In this document: positions 9,240 through 18,352 of the stretch, piece after piece | Numbering within the stretch: the first letter of the stretch is position 1 | Layout: every line of letters starts with the position of its first letter | NCBI RefSeq assembly: GCF_004769575.1 | Contig: NZ_RQGA01000017.1 | Coordinates: 1-64,000, forward strand | Length of the DNA: 64,000 bases | Source: Leptospira perdikensis | GTDB lineage: Bacteria > Spirochaetota > Leptospiria > Leptospirales > Leptospiraceae | Direction of reading: 5' to 3' | Translations under genes and position numbers: made by a program | Notes under the pieces: generated by a model | The model's database searches: none | What the model was told of the DNA's origin: nothing | The model's input: only the letters and a program-made list of their open reading frames with translations

Positions 9240-10802
9240 TTAAGCTTGTCGTTTCGGAAAAACCGTATAATCCTGAAGTTTCGTAAATTTGACTTCGTCT
9301 CGTTTATAACCGAGTAGACCTTCTAAAGTTTGGTAACGATTCATGCCCATACTAATTTCAACATCTTGACCAGTGAATTGTCCGGGATGTTCATAACCAC
9401 AAGAGTGAGCTAAACTCAAAAGTTCTTTTCGAAATCCTTGAATGTATTTGGCGGCACGTTTCCCTTTGATTGTAGGATCGACACCACGTTGTAACCACCA
9501 ATTTTGAGTGGCAACACCGGCTGGACAATGGTCTGTATGGCATTTTTGTGCTTGGATACAACCAATGGACAACATGGCTTCCCTTGCCACATTGATGAGA
9601 TCACAACCCATGGCAATCGCAACGACTGCTCGATCTGGAAACCCTAGTTTGCCCGATCCAATCCAAACAATTTGTTCTGATAGTCCTTCTCTTTGGAAAA
9701 GAGTATAAACTCTTTGGAATCCAATTTTGAAAGGTAGAGAAACATGGTCGGCATAAGTAAGAGGAGCGGCTCCCGTTCCTCCTTCACCGCCGTCGATAGT
9801 GATAAAATCAGGACCTTGTCCCGTTTGTTTCATTTCGCGAGATAGTTCTTCCCAAAATTCAATTTCACCTACCGCACTTTTGATTCCTACAGGAAGTCCT
9901 GTTCCCGAAGCGATTTTTTCTATGAATTGAACGAGTTCTTTGACATTCGTAAATTCGCTATGAGAATTGGGCGATATACAATCCTTTCCTTCTTCGACAT
10001 GACGAATGGCTGCAATTTCAGCATTTACTTTTTTTGCTGGCAGGATTCCACCTTTCCCTGGTTTGGCGCCCTGCGAAAGTTTAATTTCAATCATTTTGAT
10101 ACAAGGGTTTTTTCCCACTTTCTCTTTGAGAACATCCAAACTAAACTTTCCTGATTTGTCTCTGGCACCAAAGTATCCGGTTCCAATTTGCCAAACCATA
10201 TCCGCCCCTTCCATATGATACTGACTTAAGCCACCTTCACCTGTGTTCTGATAGGCGCCGGAATCTCTAGCTCCTCTATTGAGAGCCATCACCGCATTTT
10301 TACCGAGAGAACCAAAGGACATTGCAGAAATATTAACAATGGAATAGGGTCTGTATGGGAACTTACGTTTAGGCCCAATGATTTTTAAACAAGGAATACA
10401 ACTTGGGTCTTGGTTGTGAATATAAGCCTTTGCTTCGGGGTAAGGGAAGGCTTTGTGTTTGATGATGGGATATCCAGGTTCGTATTGGATTTCTGTGGTT
10501 CCAAATCCAAAATTGTTGTTTTGACCTTTGGCCGTTGCATAAATCCAACTTCTTTCCGTTCGATCAAAAGGACGTTCTTCTTTATCATGGGCTACCCAGT
10601 ATTGTCTGAGTTCTGGGCCGATCATTTCTAAAAAATACCGGAGCCGTCCTACTATGGGGAAGTTTCTCTGAATCGTGTGCGTTTTTTGCGTAACGTCTCG
10701 GATAAAGACGGACACAAGAAACAATATCAATCCAACGAGAGTGGAGGCCAAGGGATAGGTTTCGATCCAACTGAGTATTTGATCCATAAGTGGTGCGTCC
10801 AT
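9240..10802 (-). CDS. FMN-binding glutamate synthase family protein, membrane-anchored
   Basis: About 520 residues. It resembles the FMN/Fe-S central domain of the glutamate synthase large subunit, but stands alone with an N-terminal membrane helix (~10-30) and no glutaminase domain. Recognisable parts are NISAMSFGSLGKNAVMALNR, TIDGGEGGTGAAP (FMN phosphate site), and the cysteine cluster CIQAQKCHTDHCPAGVATQ for a 3Fe-4S centre. The frame is open up to 11024, but that would overlap the receiver gene by about 190 bases, so I place the start at ATG 10802; ATG 10787 is also possible. The physiological reaction of this stand-alone family is not established. It sits between a receiver gene and a cyclase gene. 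Confidence 0.85.
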   Translation of the reverse strand: MDAPLMDQILSWIETYPLASTLVGLILFLVSVFIRDVTQKTHTIQRNFPIVGRLRYFLEMIGPELRQYWVAHDKEERPFDRTERSWIYATAKGQNNNFGFGTTEIQYEPGYPIIKHKAFPYPEAKAYIHNQDPSCIPCLKIIGPKRKFPYRPYSIVNISAMSFGSLGKNAVMALNRGARDSGAYQNTGEGGLSQYHMEGADMVWQIGTGYFGARDKSGKFSLDVLKEKVGKNPCIKMIEIKLSQGAKPGKGGILPAKKVNAEIAAIRHVEEGKDCISPNSHSEFTNVKELVQFIEKIASGTGLPVGIKSAVGEIEFWEELSREMKQTGQGPDFITIDGGEGGTGAAPLTYADHVSLPFKIGFQRVYTLFQREGLSEQIVWIGSGKLGFPDRAVVAIAMGCDLINVAREAMLSIGCIQAQKCHTDHCPAGVATQNWWLQRGVDPTIKGKRAAKYIQGFRKELLSLAHSCGYEHPGQFTGQDVEISMGMNRYQTLEGLLGYKRDEVKFTKLQDYTVFPKRQA

Positions 10803-10831
10803 TTCTATATACGAAACAAAATAATGACAAG

Positions 10832-11230
10832 CTAAGATTGGACGTGTGAAAGAGATTCCAAAAGTTTTTCTTTCGTAAACGGCTTGAATATGTATCCAGA
10901 GATAATGGGAATTTTTGCCGCACGATCCGTATCTGCAATGTCTACGGAAGAACTCACTAAAAATACTTCTATGGATTTGGGAAACTGAGGACGGATCTTT
11001 TCGAAGGCATCTAAAAATTGCCAACCATCCATAAAGGGCATATTGATATCGAGAAAGATGATATCGGGCAATTGGTCTTTATTTTGCACTTCCGTATGAA
11101 AAAAATCCAATGCATTTTCAGCGTCAGAAAACACCAAAACATCTCCTTTGATTCCGGCATTGGAAATGATTTTTTTTGTAGTGAATTGGTAGATTTTATC
11201 ATCGTCGATGACACAAATTTTGGGAGTCAT
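10832..11230 (-). CDS. Single-domain response regulator (receiver only)
   Basis: 132 residues forming one CheY-like receiver: acidic pair IDDD near the N-terminus, phospho-acceptor D61 in IIFLDINMP, Ser in LVSSSVD, and conserved Lys in YIFKPF. There is no output domain, so it probably relays phosphate or acts by protein contact. Its ATG overlaps the last four bases of the upstream histidine kinase gene (ATGA), which indicates translational coupling and marks the kinase as its likely partner. Confidence 0.92.
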   Translation of the reverse strand: MTPKICVIDDDKIYQFTTKKIISNAGIKGDVLVFSDAENALDFFHTEVQNKDQLPDIIFLDINMPFMDGWQFLDAFEKIRPQFPKSIEVFLVSSSVDIADTDRAAKIPIISGYIFKPFTKEKLLESLSHVQS

Positions 11231-12750
11231 TTGGTTTCACTCCCATCCGGAAAGTACATAAGAAAGGTAGTCCCTTCCTGTGGTTGGGAACGAACTTCAA
11301 TTTTTCCCCCTACCGATTCTAATTTGTACTGAACCAAAAATAATCCCAAACCTTTACCACTTATCTGACGATGAAAAGTCTTTCGAAGCTGAAAAATTTG
11401 ATCACCGTAACGGTCCAAATCGATCCCGATCCCATTGTCTGAAAAGGAAATGACCGTCTGCGAGCCCGAAGAAAAGGATTCTACCGAAATCTGAAGTTTC
11501 CGATTTGGGTGGGCAAACCGGATCGAATTGCTCAAAAGATTGAGGAAGATGGTGTCCAAAAATTCTTTGGAGAAAAACACAGTTTTTTTTGCCGAAAAAT
11601 TGGATTGGATTGTTATCTCTTTATTGGCAAGTTCCCCCTCCATCAAATGGACCACGTCGGATAAGGATTCCGAAATTTTCAGAGATTCTTGTTTATAGGA
11701 ATCTGGATTTTTAATTTGTAATGTGGTGATCAGTTCAGAGAGGACCGTTTCCAAAGTGTTGGTAACTTCTTCTAAATGCCCTTCCAATTCTCTAATTTCT
11801 GAAAGTTGGTTTGCTTCTTTCATCAAATCAAGAAGGCTTTTTAGGTTACTTACAGGGGCTCTCAGGTGGTGAGAAATGATTTGGTTGTATACTTGGAGTT
11901 GTTTGTTTTGAGTTAAAAGAGAATTGGTTGTTGCCTGTAGGTGTTCATTGTTTTCGCGGAGTAAAGTTTCAGATTTTTTTCTTTCATCAATATCAATGAT
12001 TTGTGCTAAGTAATGGATTGGTTGTCCTCTGTCATCGCGAAGGACAGTTGCTGTGGTATAAGCCCAAACTTTTTTTCCTGATTTGTGAATGTATTGTTTT
12101 TCAATGGAATAGTTATCGATGATTCCTTTTTGTACTTCATCTCGCAGTTTTAAATTTTCTTCGAGTTCATCCACAGCACTGATTTCAGAAAAATGTTTTC
12201 CAACAATTTCGTAACTTTTATAACCCAAAAAAATAGCAAAGGATTCATTGGATTCATCGATGTAACCGTGTTTTCCTGTAAGTACTAGTCCAATGGGAGA
12301 GTCATGGAACAAAGTTTTGAATCTTCGTTCGGCAAGTGCTAGGTTTGCTTCTGTATCTATTTTTTCAGAAATATCCCGGGAAGATGTATGGAGGTACTTT
12401 TGCCCGGTTGTAGGATGAATCGTTAAACGATTGTCAGACTGGAGCCATATATAGTTTCCGTTTTTATGTAAAAATCGAAAAGTGGAATGAATGTTTTCTT
12501 CGCCACGAAGTAGGGGTTGGTGAGATCTTTCTTGAATCATCCTTTTTTCATCAGGATGAAAATAATCATAAGGATTTTTTCCAATCAACTCTTCTGATCG
12601 ATACCCAATGATTTTTTCTGAGTTAGGGCTAACGTATAGGTAAGTTCCATCCGGTTCGTGTAAACATACCAACTCTCGGCTAATAGCAGTTACTAGGTGG
12701 AGTATTTCTGAATCGGGAAGTCCCACAAAGAAATTCTTCATTGGTCCCAT
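11227..12750 (-). CDS. PAS-PAS sensor histidine kinase
   Basis: 507 residues with no membrane segment. Two PAS/PAC units occupy ~10-135 (ELVCLHEPDGTYLYVSPN) and ~145-265 (GLVLTGKHGYIDESNESFA). A short coiled coil and the DHp domain follow, with H294 in ISHHLRAPVSNL, then an HATPase domain with N box NLLSNSIRFA, G1 SDNGIGID and G2 GKGLGLFL. It is therefore a cytoplasmic kinase with all catalytic boxes. Signal and cofactor are unknown. It is first in the operon with the receiver, glutamate-synthase-like and cyclase genes. Confidence 0.93.
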   Translation of the reverse strand: MGPMKNFFVGLPDSEILHLVTAISRELVCLHEPDGTYLYVSPNSEKIIGYRSEELIGKNPYDYFHPDEKRMIQERSHQPLLRGEENIHSTFRFLHKNGNYIWLQSDNRLTIHPTTGQKYLHTSSRDISEKIDTEANLALAERRFKTLFHDSPIGLVLTGKHGYIDESNESFAIFLGYKSYEIVGKHFSEISAVDELEENLKLRDEVQKGIIDNYSIEKQYIHKSGKKVWAYTTATVLRDDRGQPIHYLAQIIDIDERKKSETLLRENNEHLQATTNSLLTQNKQLQVYNQIISHHLRAPVSNLKSLLDLMKEANQLSEIRELEGHLEEVTNTLETVLSELITTLQIKNPDSYKQESLKISESLSDVVHLMEGELANKEITIQSNFSAKKTVFFSKEFLDTIFLNLLSNSIRFAHPNRKLQISVESFSSGSQTVISFSDNGIGIDLDRYGDQIFQLRKTFHRQISGKGLGLFLVQYKLESVGGKIEVRSQPQEGTTFLMYFPDGSETK

Positions 12751-12888
12751 TGGATTGTCTATCCGAAATGCGAATTGTGGATCATAGATTTTATAAATTT
12801 ATTCGGAATCCACCTTTTTTTACAACCAACTCGTACAAAAACGCACCGGTCATTGTATGGCCAAGAAAATTGATTTAAGGATACTCAA

Positions 12889-13242
12889 ATGAAAAATCTA
12901 TCGTATGTCATTCTGGACGGAAATTTAACCGCAGATCCAGAAGAAAGAACCATTGCGGGAGGTAAATCACTCGCTAATTTCACAGTGGCAGTCAACCATA
13001 CGGCAAACAACCAAGAAGGAAAAGACAAAGAAGATGTCTCTTACTTTGAAGTAGAAGCTTGGGAAAAACTGGGAGAGAACTGTGTTGAATACCTGAGAAA
13101 GGGGAGTAAGGTTACTGTGATGGGAAATCTGAAACAAAACCGGTGGAAAAGTCCAGAAGGAGAAAGTAAATCCAAAATCAAAGTGACTGCTTCTACCGTG
13201 CGTTTTGATAGTGCTCGCAAAAAAGAATCAAAGGTTGCTTAA
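12889..13242 (+). CDS. ssb: Single-stranded DNA-binding protein, short form
   Basis: 117-residue OB-fold SSB: VILDGNLTADPEERTIAGGK, NFTVAVNH, SYFEVEAWEKLGENCVEYL and GSKVTVMGNLKQNRW follow the family order. It ends RKKESKVA and lacks the acidic D/E-rich tip with terminal Phe that normal bacterial SSBs use to recruit partner proteins. It is also shorter than the usual ~150-180 residues. AAGGAT precedes the ATG. It may be the main Leptospira SSB or an accessory one. Confidence 0.9.
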   Translation: MKNLSYVILDGNLTADPEERTIAGGKSLANFTVAVNHTANNQEGKDKEDVSYFEVEAWEKLGENCVEYLRKGSKVTVMGNLKQNRWKSPEGESKSKIKVTASTVRFDSARKKESKVA

Positions 13243-13252
13243 AAATGATTCG

Positions 13253-13277
13253 CGGGTGTTGGAAATTCCATCACCCG
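13253..13277. terminator. Hairpin between convergent ssb and lipoprotein genes
   Basis: CGGGTG-t-TGGAA-A-TTCCA-t-CACCCG folds into a GC-rich two-part stem directly after ssb and before the end of the opposing gene. It probably stops transcription in both directions, although T tracts are weak. Confidence 0.6.
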
Positions 13278-13286
13278 TTAAATTTC

Positions 13287-14360
13287 TTAAGGAGTAGGTA
13301 TCGTTCTTTTTTTATGTTTCGTATGGGTTGGAGAATCAAAAATAGAATGGTTATCGTTTTGATCTCCTTTGGAATTTTCCCCGGACTCGTCGGTTAATTT
13401 TTTTTCATCACTGCGTTCTTCTTGTAATGATTGTTTTCCATTTTTAACTACTGACAAAATACGAAAATATCTTGGAGAAGAAACCAGATTCCACTCTCGG
13501 AACATAAATTTAGTAAATCCGTGTTTTGGGCCATACGTTCCATTCGTGGATTCCATTTTGGTTTTGATATTTGTTTTAAAGTTCGTTTGTTCTTCTTTGG
13601 TTAGATTTGGAAACTGGGCCACTTCCCCATCTACATAACGATTTCGTAAAATATCCAATTCCCTACGATTGCGTCTTGTCACATCTTCAAAAAAATAGTC
13701 CTTTGGACCATTACAGTTTCCGGAATATGATTCACAATTGGGTTCTAGGTGTGGGTTCACAAAAGTGAGTTCTAAGTAGATACTGATGTATTCACCTGGA
13801 TTTGGAACTTTGCCTTCTTGGATTTCTAATACTTGCGGAACACTGTCTCTATCCGTGTATTGTCTTTCGATGGCCTCACGTGAGATTTTGGTTTCTGGGG
13901 TAGTGCTATTCACCTTCACAGGTTTTTTCGATTCCCCAACGATCACTTTGTTTCGCATAACTTCCGTTTTTGTTTCCAAAATTTCATAGGCTTGGAAATT
14001 AACAGGTTGTTTGGCGATGATTTCTCCCTTTTGGTTTAACACAATGATATGGTGGTCTAAAATAGTACCTGCGATGATTTCTTCAATGATACTGATTCCT
14101 GCATCTTCAAAAAACAAATCCAATTGAATGAAGGGAATTTTGTTTTCCGAATATTCCACACTCACCCCTGGTTCTTGGGTGAGAGGTTTTTTTCCTTCTT
14201 TGGATTCTGAATGGACTGCTTCGGATTTGGTAATCATTCGAATGCGGTTCAGATTGATTTGTTCTGTATGGGTAGGAAATGTTGGGGTGATTACCTGTTG
14301 CGGAGTTTCACATCCGAAAGTAAGGAGTAACAGGAAGGAAATCAAATACAAACGATTCAT
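13287..14360 (-). CDS. Hypothetical lipoprotein
   Basis: 357 residues with a lipoprotein signal peptide (LISFLLLLTFGC). The mature part is polar and has no recognised domain; it contains a stretch rich in beta-type residues around ~85-150 (PFIQLDLFFEDAGISIIEEI, HHIIVLNQKGEIIAKQPV) and a disordered Lys/Asp/Asn-rich C-terminus. Two Cys (CESYSGNC) could form a disulphide. It appears specific to leptospires; I cannot assign a function. It follows the DUF3332 gene but is separated from it by a strong hairpin. Confidence 0.7.
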   Translation of the reverse strand: MNRLYLISFLLLLTFGCETPQQVITPTFPTHTEQINLNRIRMITKSEAVHSESKEGKKPLTQEPGVSVEYSENKIPFIQLDLFFEDAGISIIEEIIAGTILDHHIIVLNQKGEIIAKQPVNFQAYEILETKTEVMRNKVIVGESKKPVKVNSTTPETKISREAIERQYTDRDSVPQVLEIQEGKVPNPGEYISIYLELTFVNPHLEPNCESYSGNCNGPKDYFFEDVTRRNRRELDILRNRYVDGEVAQFPNLTKEEQTNFKTNIKTKMESTNGTYGPKHGFTKFMFREWNLVSSPRYFRILSVVKNGKQSLQEERSDEKKLTDESGENSKGDQNDNHSIFDSPTHTKHKKRTIPTP

Positions 14361-14380
14361 AATGTAATTATCGGCCAGAG

Positions 14381-14404
14381 ATTGCCCCTAAAATTAGGGG
14401 CAAT
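14381..14404. terminator. Strong perfect hairpin after the DUF3332 gene
   Basis: ATTGCCCCTAA-AA-TTAGGGGCAAT is an 11-bp perfect stem with a short loop, eight bases past the stop of the minus-strand DUF3332 gene and upstream of the next minus-strand gene. It likely separates the two transcripts. No long T run follows. Confidence 0.6.
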
Positions 14405-14411
14405 GTTCTAC

Positions 14412-14918
14412 TTAGAACTGTTTTATGCTAGTAGGAGGAAGGATGGGTCCACTTGCTTGTAGGATCTCTACATACTTTCCATTGACTAAACGGAATGCTT
14501 TTTCTGGTTTTTCTTTTAAGAAATACACAGTTTCCATTCCTTTTTTAGTAGGAGCATCCATTCTTAATACTTTACCCCATTCAGAGTAAGTAAGGGTGAT
14601 TGTTTGTCCGTCTTGAGAGTATTCTTTTACTAGTTTTCCATCAAAGTCATACTCAGCCATTGCGATTGGATTTCGATCTGTCCAAAATTCAATAAGGTTA
14701 AAAACGAGAATGTCTAAGAAACTTCCAATTCCATATGCAATGTAAAGAGGGAAGATCATCAGTAAGGAACGAAAGAAACTAGCAAGTTTACCTGATCCGA
14801 TTTGGATGTTTCCGTTAAAAGAGTATACAGCTTTGATTGCACCAAACTTTCCAAAACAATTGGAAAGAAGACCAAAGGATAAAAGTCCCACGAGACCTGT
14901 TTTTAATATTTTTTTCAT
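14412..14918 (-). CDS. DUF3332 family lipoprotein
   Basis: 168 residues. The signal peptide ends LLSNC. The hydrophobic middle (SLLMIFPLYIAYGIGSFLDI LVFNLIEFWTDRNP, read as consecutive segments) is the hallmark of DUF3332, whose Cys-then-KF-then-FNLIEFWTGxNP layout is conserved. The C-terminal half is a small beta domain (DFDGKLVKEY, TITLTYSEWGKVLRM). Function of the family is unknown; it is an envelope protein. Single gene with its own hairpin downstream. Confidence 0.75.
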   Translation of the reverse strand: MKKILKTGLVGLLSFGLLSNCFGKFGAIKAVYSFNGNIQIGSGKLASFFRSLLMIFPLYIAYGIGSFLDILVFNLIEFWTDRNPIAMAEYDFDGKLVKEYSQDGQTITLTYSEWGKVLRMDAPTKKGMETVYFLKEKPEKAFRLVNGKYVEILQASGPILPPTSIKQF

Positions 14919-15049
14919 TTTTTACCTCTTAGTTCTGAACTAAAAAAACTAGAGACCAATCTTAGGCGATTCTGCAACCATCTGCAAGCCGAAATGATTG
15001 ACATTGTTATTTTTTCGAAGAATTTGGTCTGAATAGAAGGCATGTCCCA

Positions 15050-16510
15050 TTGATCTTTTCCGATTTTGAATACTTTGTCTTCTTTCTCTTCGTTTTTTTT
15101 ACGGTTTGGTATCTATTCCCAGCCATTTTTTCCAATCAATCTAGAGAAACACGAATCTTACATACATTCCTTCTCATCAGCAGTTATTTCTTTTACATGT
15201 CTTGGGATTATCGCTTTGGTGCGCTCATCCTACTTTCCACTGCTATTGACTATTATGTAGGAATCAAACTTAGTTCAGAAACCAGAGAGAAAATAAGATA
15301 TTATCTTTTGCTCTTTAGTTTAATCACTAACCTTGTCTTTATTTTAGGATTTTTTAAATATTATAATTTCTTAGTCACTTCGATTAATACTGTCACCAAT
15401 CCAATGTTTGGTGCAGATGTTTTGCCTGTTCTTAAAATCATTCTTCCTGCAGGAATCTCCTTTTTTACGTTTCAATCTTTGTCTTATACCATTGATGTTT
15501 ATAGAAAAGAAATTCCGGCAGAAAAGGATTTCATTCGGTTTGCTCTGTTTGTGAGTTTTTTCCCACAACTTGTGGCAGGTCCGATTGTGACGGCAAGAAC
15601 CTTTATGCCTCAATTATACAGTCCTAAAAAACTGGAAGATATTGAGTTTCGAGTAGCGATTCGCTTTTTTATGTTGGGTTACTTTAAAAAAGCAGTCCTT
15701 TCCGATATGGTCGCTCCTACCATTGATACTATATATGCAGATCCGTCCGGCCATCATGCCTATGCTTTGTTAATTGCAGCGGCCCTCGGTGGAATCCAAG
15801 TATACCTGGATTTTAGTGGGTATTCCGATATGGCCATTGGTAGTGCCATGTTACTCGGTTATAAACTTCCTACCAATTTTAACCTTCCTTTTCTTGCCAC
15901 TTCGGTCTCTGGTTTTTGGCGCCGGTGGCATATGACTTTAAATTCCTGGTTACGAGATTATATCTATATTCCAATGGGAGGAAGTCGGGTAACATCCGTA
16001 AGACGAAAATTCAACCTTTGGTTTACAATGTTCGTAAGTGGGGTTTGGCACGGAGCGCAGTGGACTTTTGTGTTTTGGGGAAGTCTCAACGGATTTTTTT
16101 ATGTTTTGGAAGAGGTTTGGAAGGAATGGTTTCCAGACAAAAAAGAGAATGCCACAACAAAACATTGGTATAACGCTCCTCTTTGGCTTTTTCAGAACCT
16201 TCTCAATAGCTCCATTTTCTTTTTGGGGGCAGTTTTTTTTCGTTCTCTCAATTGGGAGAATGCTTGGATTCACATTCGGGGAATCTTTACCTTTCAAACA
16301 GGACAAATCCGACCTTATATGTGGAAAGATTTCCTTTGGATCCTGTTTTTCCTGTATTTAGGCCATATCATTGGTTATTTGATCTTTGAAAAGGGAAAAG
16401 GGAAACAAATACCGGCCAGTTTGGAATTTGCCCTCTATCCCATTCTCTTTCTTGTCTTAAATTTAGCTACACCGGAAAATTCTGTTCCGTTCATTTACTT
16501 TCAGTTCTAA
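15050..16510 (+). CDS. MBOAT family O-acyltransferase (AlgI-like)
   Basis: 486 residues and about 11 membrane helices. The likely catalytic His is H334 in FVSGVWHGAQWTF; upstream landmarks are DYYVGIKL, PAGISFFTFQSLSYTIDVYR and FWRRWHMTLNSWLRDYIYIP, all typical of the DltB/AlgI branch. It would transfer acyl groups across the inner membrane onto a polysaccharide or other acceptor. The start is TTG 15050, preceded by GAAGG; the resulting N-terminus (MIFSDFEYFVFF) matches the family, whereas the nearby ATG 15042 runs into a stop. No AlgJ/DltD-type partner lies next to it. Confidence 0.88.
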   Translation: MIFSDFEYFVFFLFVFFTVWYLFPAIFSNQSRETRILHTFLLISSYFFYMSWDYRFGALILLSTAIDYYVGIKLSSETREKIRYYLLLFSLITNLVFILGFFKYYNFLVTSINTVTNPMFGADVLPVLKIILPAGISFFTFQSLSYTIDVYRKEIPAEKDFIRFALFVSFFPQLVAGPIVTARTFMPQLYSPKKLEDIEFRVAIRFFMLGYFKKAVLSDMVAPTIDTIYADPSGHHAYALLIAAALGGIQVYLDFSGYSDMAIGSAMLLGYKLPTNFNLPFLATSVSGFWRRWHMTLNSWLRDYIYIPMGGSRVTSVRRKFNLWFTMFVSGVWHGAQWTFVFWGSLNGFFYVLEEVWKEWFPDKKENATTKHWYNAPLWLFQNLLNSSIFFLGAVFFRSLNWENAWIHIRGIFTFQTGQIRPYMWKDFLWILFFLYLGHIIGYLIFEKGKGKQIPASLEFALYPILFLVLNLATPENSVPFIYFQF

Positions 16511-16557
16511 TTTGCTTTTTTCGTTTCCAATAATGGGAATCATTGTACCTTGTTGCT

Positions 16558-16905
16558 ATGGAAAGTGAGCGAAGGCTTCCAAGAATATCTCCCGGTGACT
16601 TTTCTGAATTTGAGGTCCAACTGGATTTGGAAGGGATCACATTGTTCGGAAAGTTAGGGAATATTTCGGAAGAAGGCCTTTGTTTTTTGGGTGAGGATGA
16701 CTTACTCAGCGATGAAATCGAGTCCCAAGTTTTGGGCAGTATCGTTTGGGCAAAGGGCACCAAACGTATGTTCTTTGAAGGGACTGTCATGTGGACCCAG
16801 ACTTCAAAAATCAAAAATGTAATCTACTATATTGCAGGAATCCAGTTTCAGGAAAGACTCAATCTTACCGATTCAATGCTCGCACGTAGTTTGGAGATCA
16901 AATGA
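16558..16905 (+). CDS. PilZ domain protein (predicted c-di-GMP binding)
   Basis: About 115 residues from ATG 16558 (TTG 16543 would add five). It carries the two PilZ signature motifs, RRLPR near the N-terminus and NISEEGLCF, in a beta-barrel-like sequence, so it should bind cyclic di-GMP as a single-domain effector. Its last four bases overlap the next gene (ATGA), suggesting coupling to the NAD-binding oxidoreductase. Target process is unknown. Confidence 0.75.
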   Translation: MESERRLPRISPGDFSEFEVQLDLEGITLFGKLGNISEEGLCFLGEDDLLSDEIESQVLGSIVWAKGTKRMFFEGTVMWTQTSKIKNVIYYIAGIQFQERLNLTDSMLARSLEIK

Positions 16906-17594
16906 AAATTCTACTCCTTGGTGGAACCGGCCTTATCGGTAAACAAGTGTTACTTTCTCTTGTGTTTTATCCACAAATAAAAAAAGTAATTGTTTGGGCT
17001 CGTAACTCACAATCTGCCTCTAATCCCAATGTCCCTATTGAAGTGGTACAAGTAAACTGGGAAGACTTTCAATCCGGAAAGGTTTCCATCCCGGATGGTT
17101 TGGATGCTGTTTTTTGTTGTTTGGGTACAACGATTAACAAAGCTGGAAGCCAGGAAAAATTCAAAGAAATTGATTACGAATATCCATTACTTGCCGCAAA
17201 ACAAGCGAAAACAAAAAAGGTTCCTGGATTCTATATCATTACAGCTATGGGTTCTGACTCTAACTCTTCTATTTTTTATAATCGAGTGAAAGGGGAAATT
17301 GAAACTGAACTCCGTAATTTACAATTTCCTTTTTTAGGAATCTTTCGGCCCTCTTTACTCATTGGAGAAAGAGAAGAAGTTCGAGTGGGAGAGAAGGTGG
17401 GTGAGTTTCTTGGGAATCTCATTCCTTTTGGTCTCCTTGGACTCAAAAAATACAAACCGATTCCTGGTGAGTATGTTGCCAAATCCATGATTCATTCTTT
17501 GTTACATGACAAACCGGAACCAAATACTTCGGCTACAGTGAAAATTTATGAAAACGATGTCCTTTGGGAGATCGGTAAGGACCATTCTTTTTGA
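16902..17594 (+). CDS. NAD(P)-binding oxidoreductase, TIP30/HTATIP2-like SDR
   Basis: 230 residues with an N-terminal Rossmann fold (ILLLGGTGLIGKQVLLSL). Next come DAVFCCLGTTINKAGSQEKF and a YxxxK-like catalytic pair region (SSIFYNRVKGEIE), then FLGIFRPSLLIGER. This layout is that of atypical extended SDRs related to HTATIP2/YbjT. Substrate is unknown. It overlaps the PilZ gene by 4 bases at the start and the acyltransferase by 4 bases at the end. Confidence 0.82.
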   Translation: MKILLLGGTGLIGKQVLLSLVFYPQIKKVIVWARNSQSASNPNVPIEVVQVNWEDFQSGKVSIPDGLDAVFCCLGTTINKAGSQEKFKEIDYEYPLLAAKQAKTKKVPGFYIITAMGSDSNSSIFYNRVKGEIETELRNLQFPFLGIFRPSLLIGEREEVRVGEKVGEFLGNLIPFGLLGLKKYKPIPGEYVAKSMIHSLLHDKPEPNTSATVKIYENDVLWEIGKDHSF

Positions 17595-18328
17595 TTCCCG
17601 ACAACAAACAAAAACCTTATTCCAAAACCAAATACATCATTCTGAGTTGGGTGGTTCACTTCATAGTCAGGGTTTGGTATTTATTCATCAGAAACCAAAA
17701 GTTCATCATCCCGGAAGAAAGTGCCAAAGTCATCGAAACTGGTTCTGGATATATCATTGCTGTTTTTCACGAAACTACACTCTCTCTTTATAGGCATGCG
17801 ACTCAGTATTTGAAACGAAAGAAAAAAGCTGATATGGTTGCTCTTGTTTCTCAATCCAAAGATGGTGAAATCATCCACCAAACCTTTGCTCGATCTAACC
17901 TTCGTTCGGTGCGAGGTTCTTCTACAAGGGGGGGGACGGGTGCTTTTCGTAATATCCTAAAAGAGATGAAACAAGGTGCTGTTCCAATTTTCACTGTGGA
18001 TGGACCCAAAGGGCCGAGACGGGAAGTAAAACCTGGGGTCATCGTGACTGCCTCTCTGACCGGATTTCCCATTCTTTACTTACATTCTTGTTATGACAGG
18101 GCTTATACTTTCAAAAGTTGGGACAGACATTTTTTCCCCAAATTTGGTGCCCGACTTTTCATCCAATACGGAGAACCTTTCTTTGTTCCTAAAGGCCTTT
18201 CCGAGAGCCAAATGGACGAATATGCCAAAAAATTGGAAATTGCCATGGGGAAAAATGCGGAAACTCTGGAATCCTATGTGCGTGGATTATACCCCGACAA
18301 TTCTATTGACGTACCGCCTAAAATCTAA
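17591..18328 (+). CDS. DUF374 lysophospholipid acyltransferase-like protein
   Basis: 245 residues, TTG start overlapping the previous stop. After one hydrophobic N-terminal segment come AVFHETTLSLYRHA (the family's HxxxL/D-type catalytic region), RGSSTRGGTGAFRNIL and FTVDGPKGPRREVKPG, all characteristic of the DUF374 branch of the LPLAT superfamily. It probably acylates a lipid such as a lipid A precursor at the inner membrane. Position between an SDR and metK does not refine this. Confidence 0.82.
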   Translation: MIPDNKQKPYSKTKYIILSWVVHFIVRVWYLFIRNQKFIIPEESAKVIETGSGYIIAVFHETTLSLYRHATQYLKRKKKADMVALVSQSKDGEIIHQTFARSNLRSVRGSSTRGGTGAFRNILKEMKQGAVPIFTVDGPKGPRREVKPGVIVTASLTGFPILYLHSCYDRAYTFKSWDRHFFPKFGARLFIQYGEPFFVPKGLSESQMDEYAKKLEIAMGKNAETLESYVRGLYPDNSIDVPPKI

Positions 18329-18352
18329 AATTTAACCAAGTAAGGTAAAAAT

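Noticed and set aside
10803..11024. 74-codon N-terminal extension of the FMN glutamate-synthase-like gene
   Set aside because: It overlaps the well-supported receiver gene and its sequence has no membrane or enzyme character.
18329..18352. SAM riboswitch before metK
   Set aside because: The gap is 24 bases, too short for any known SAM aptamer.
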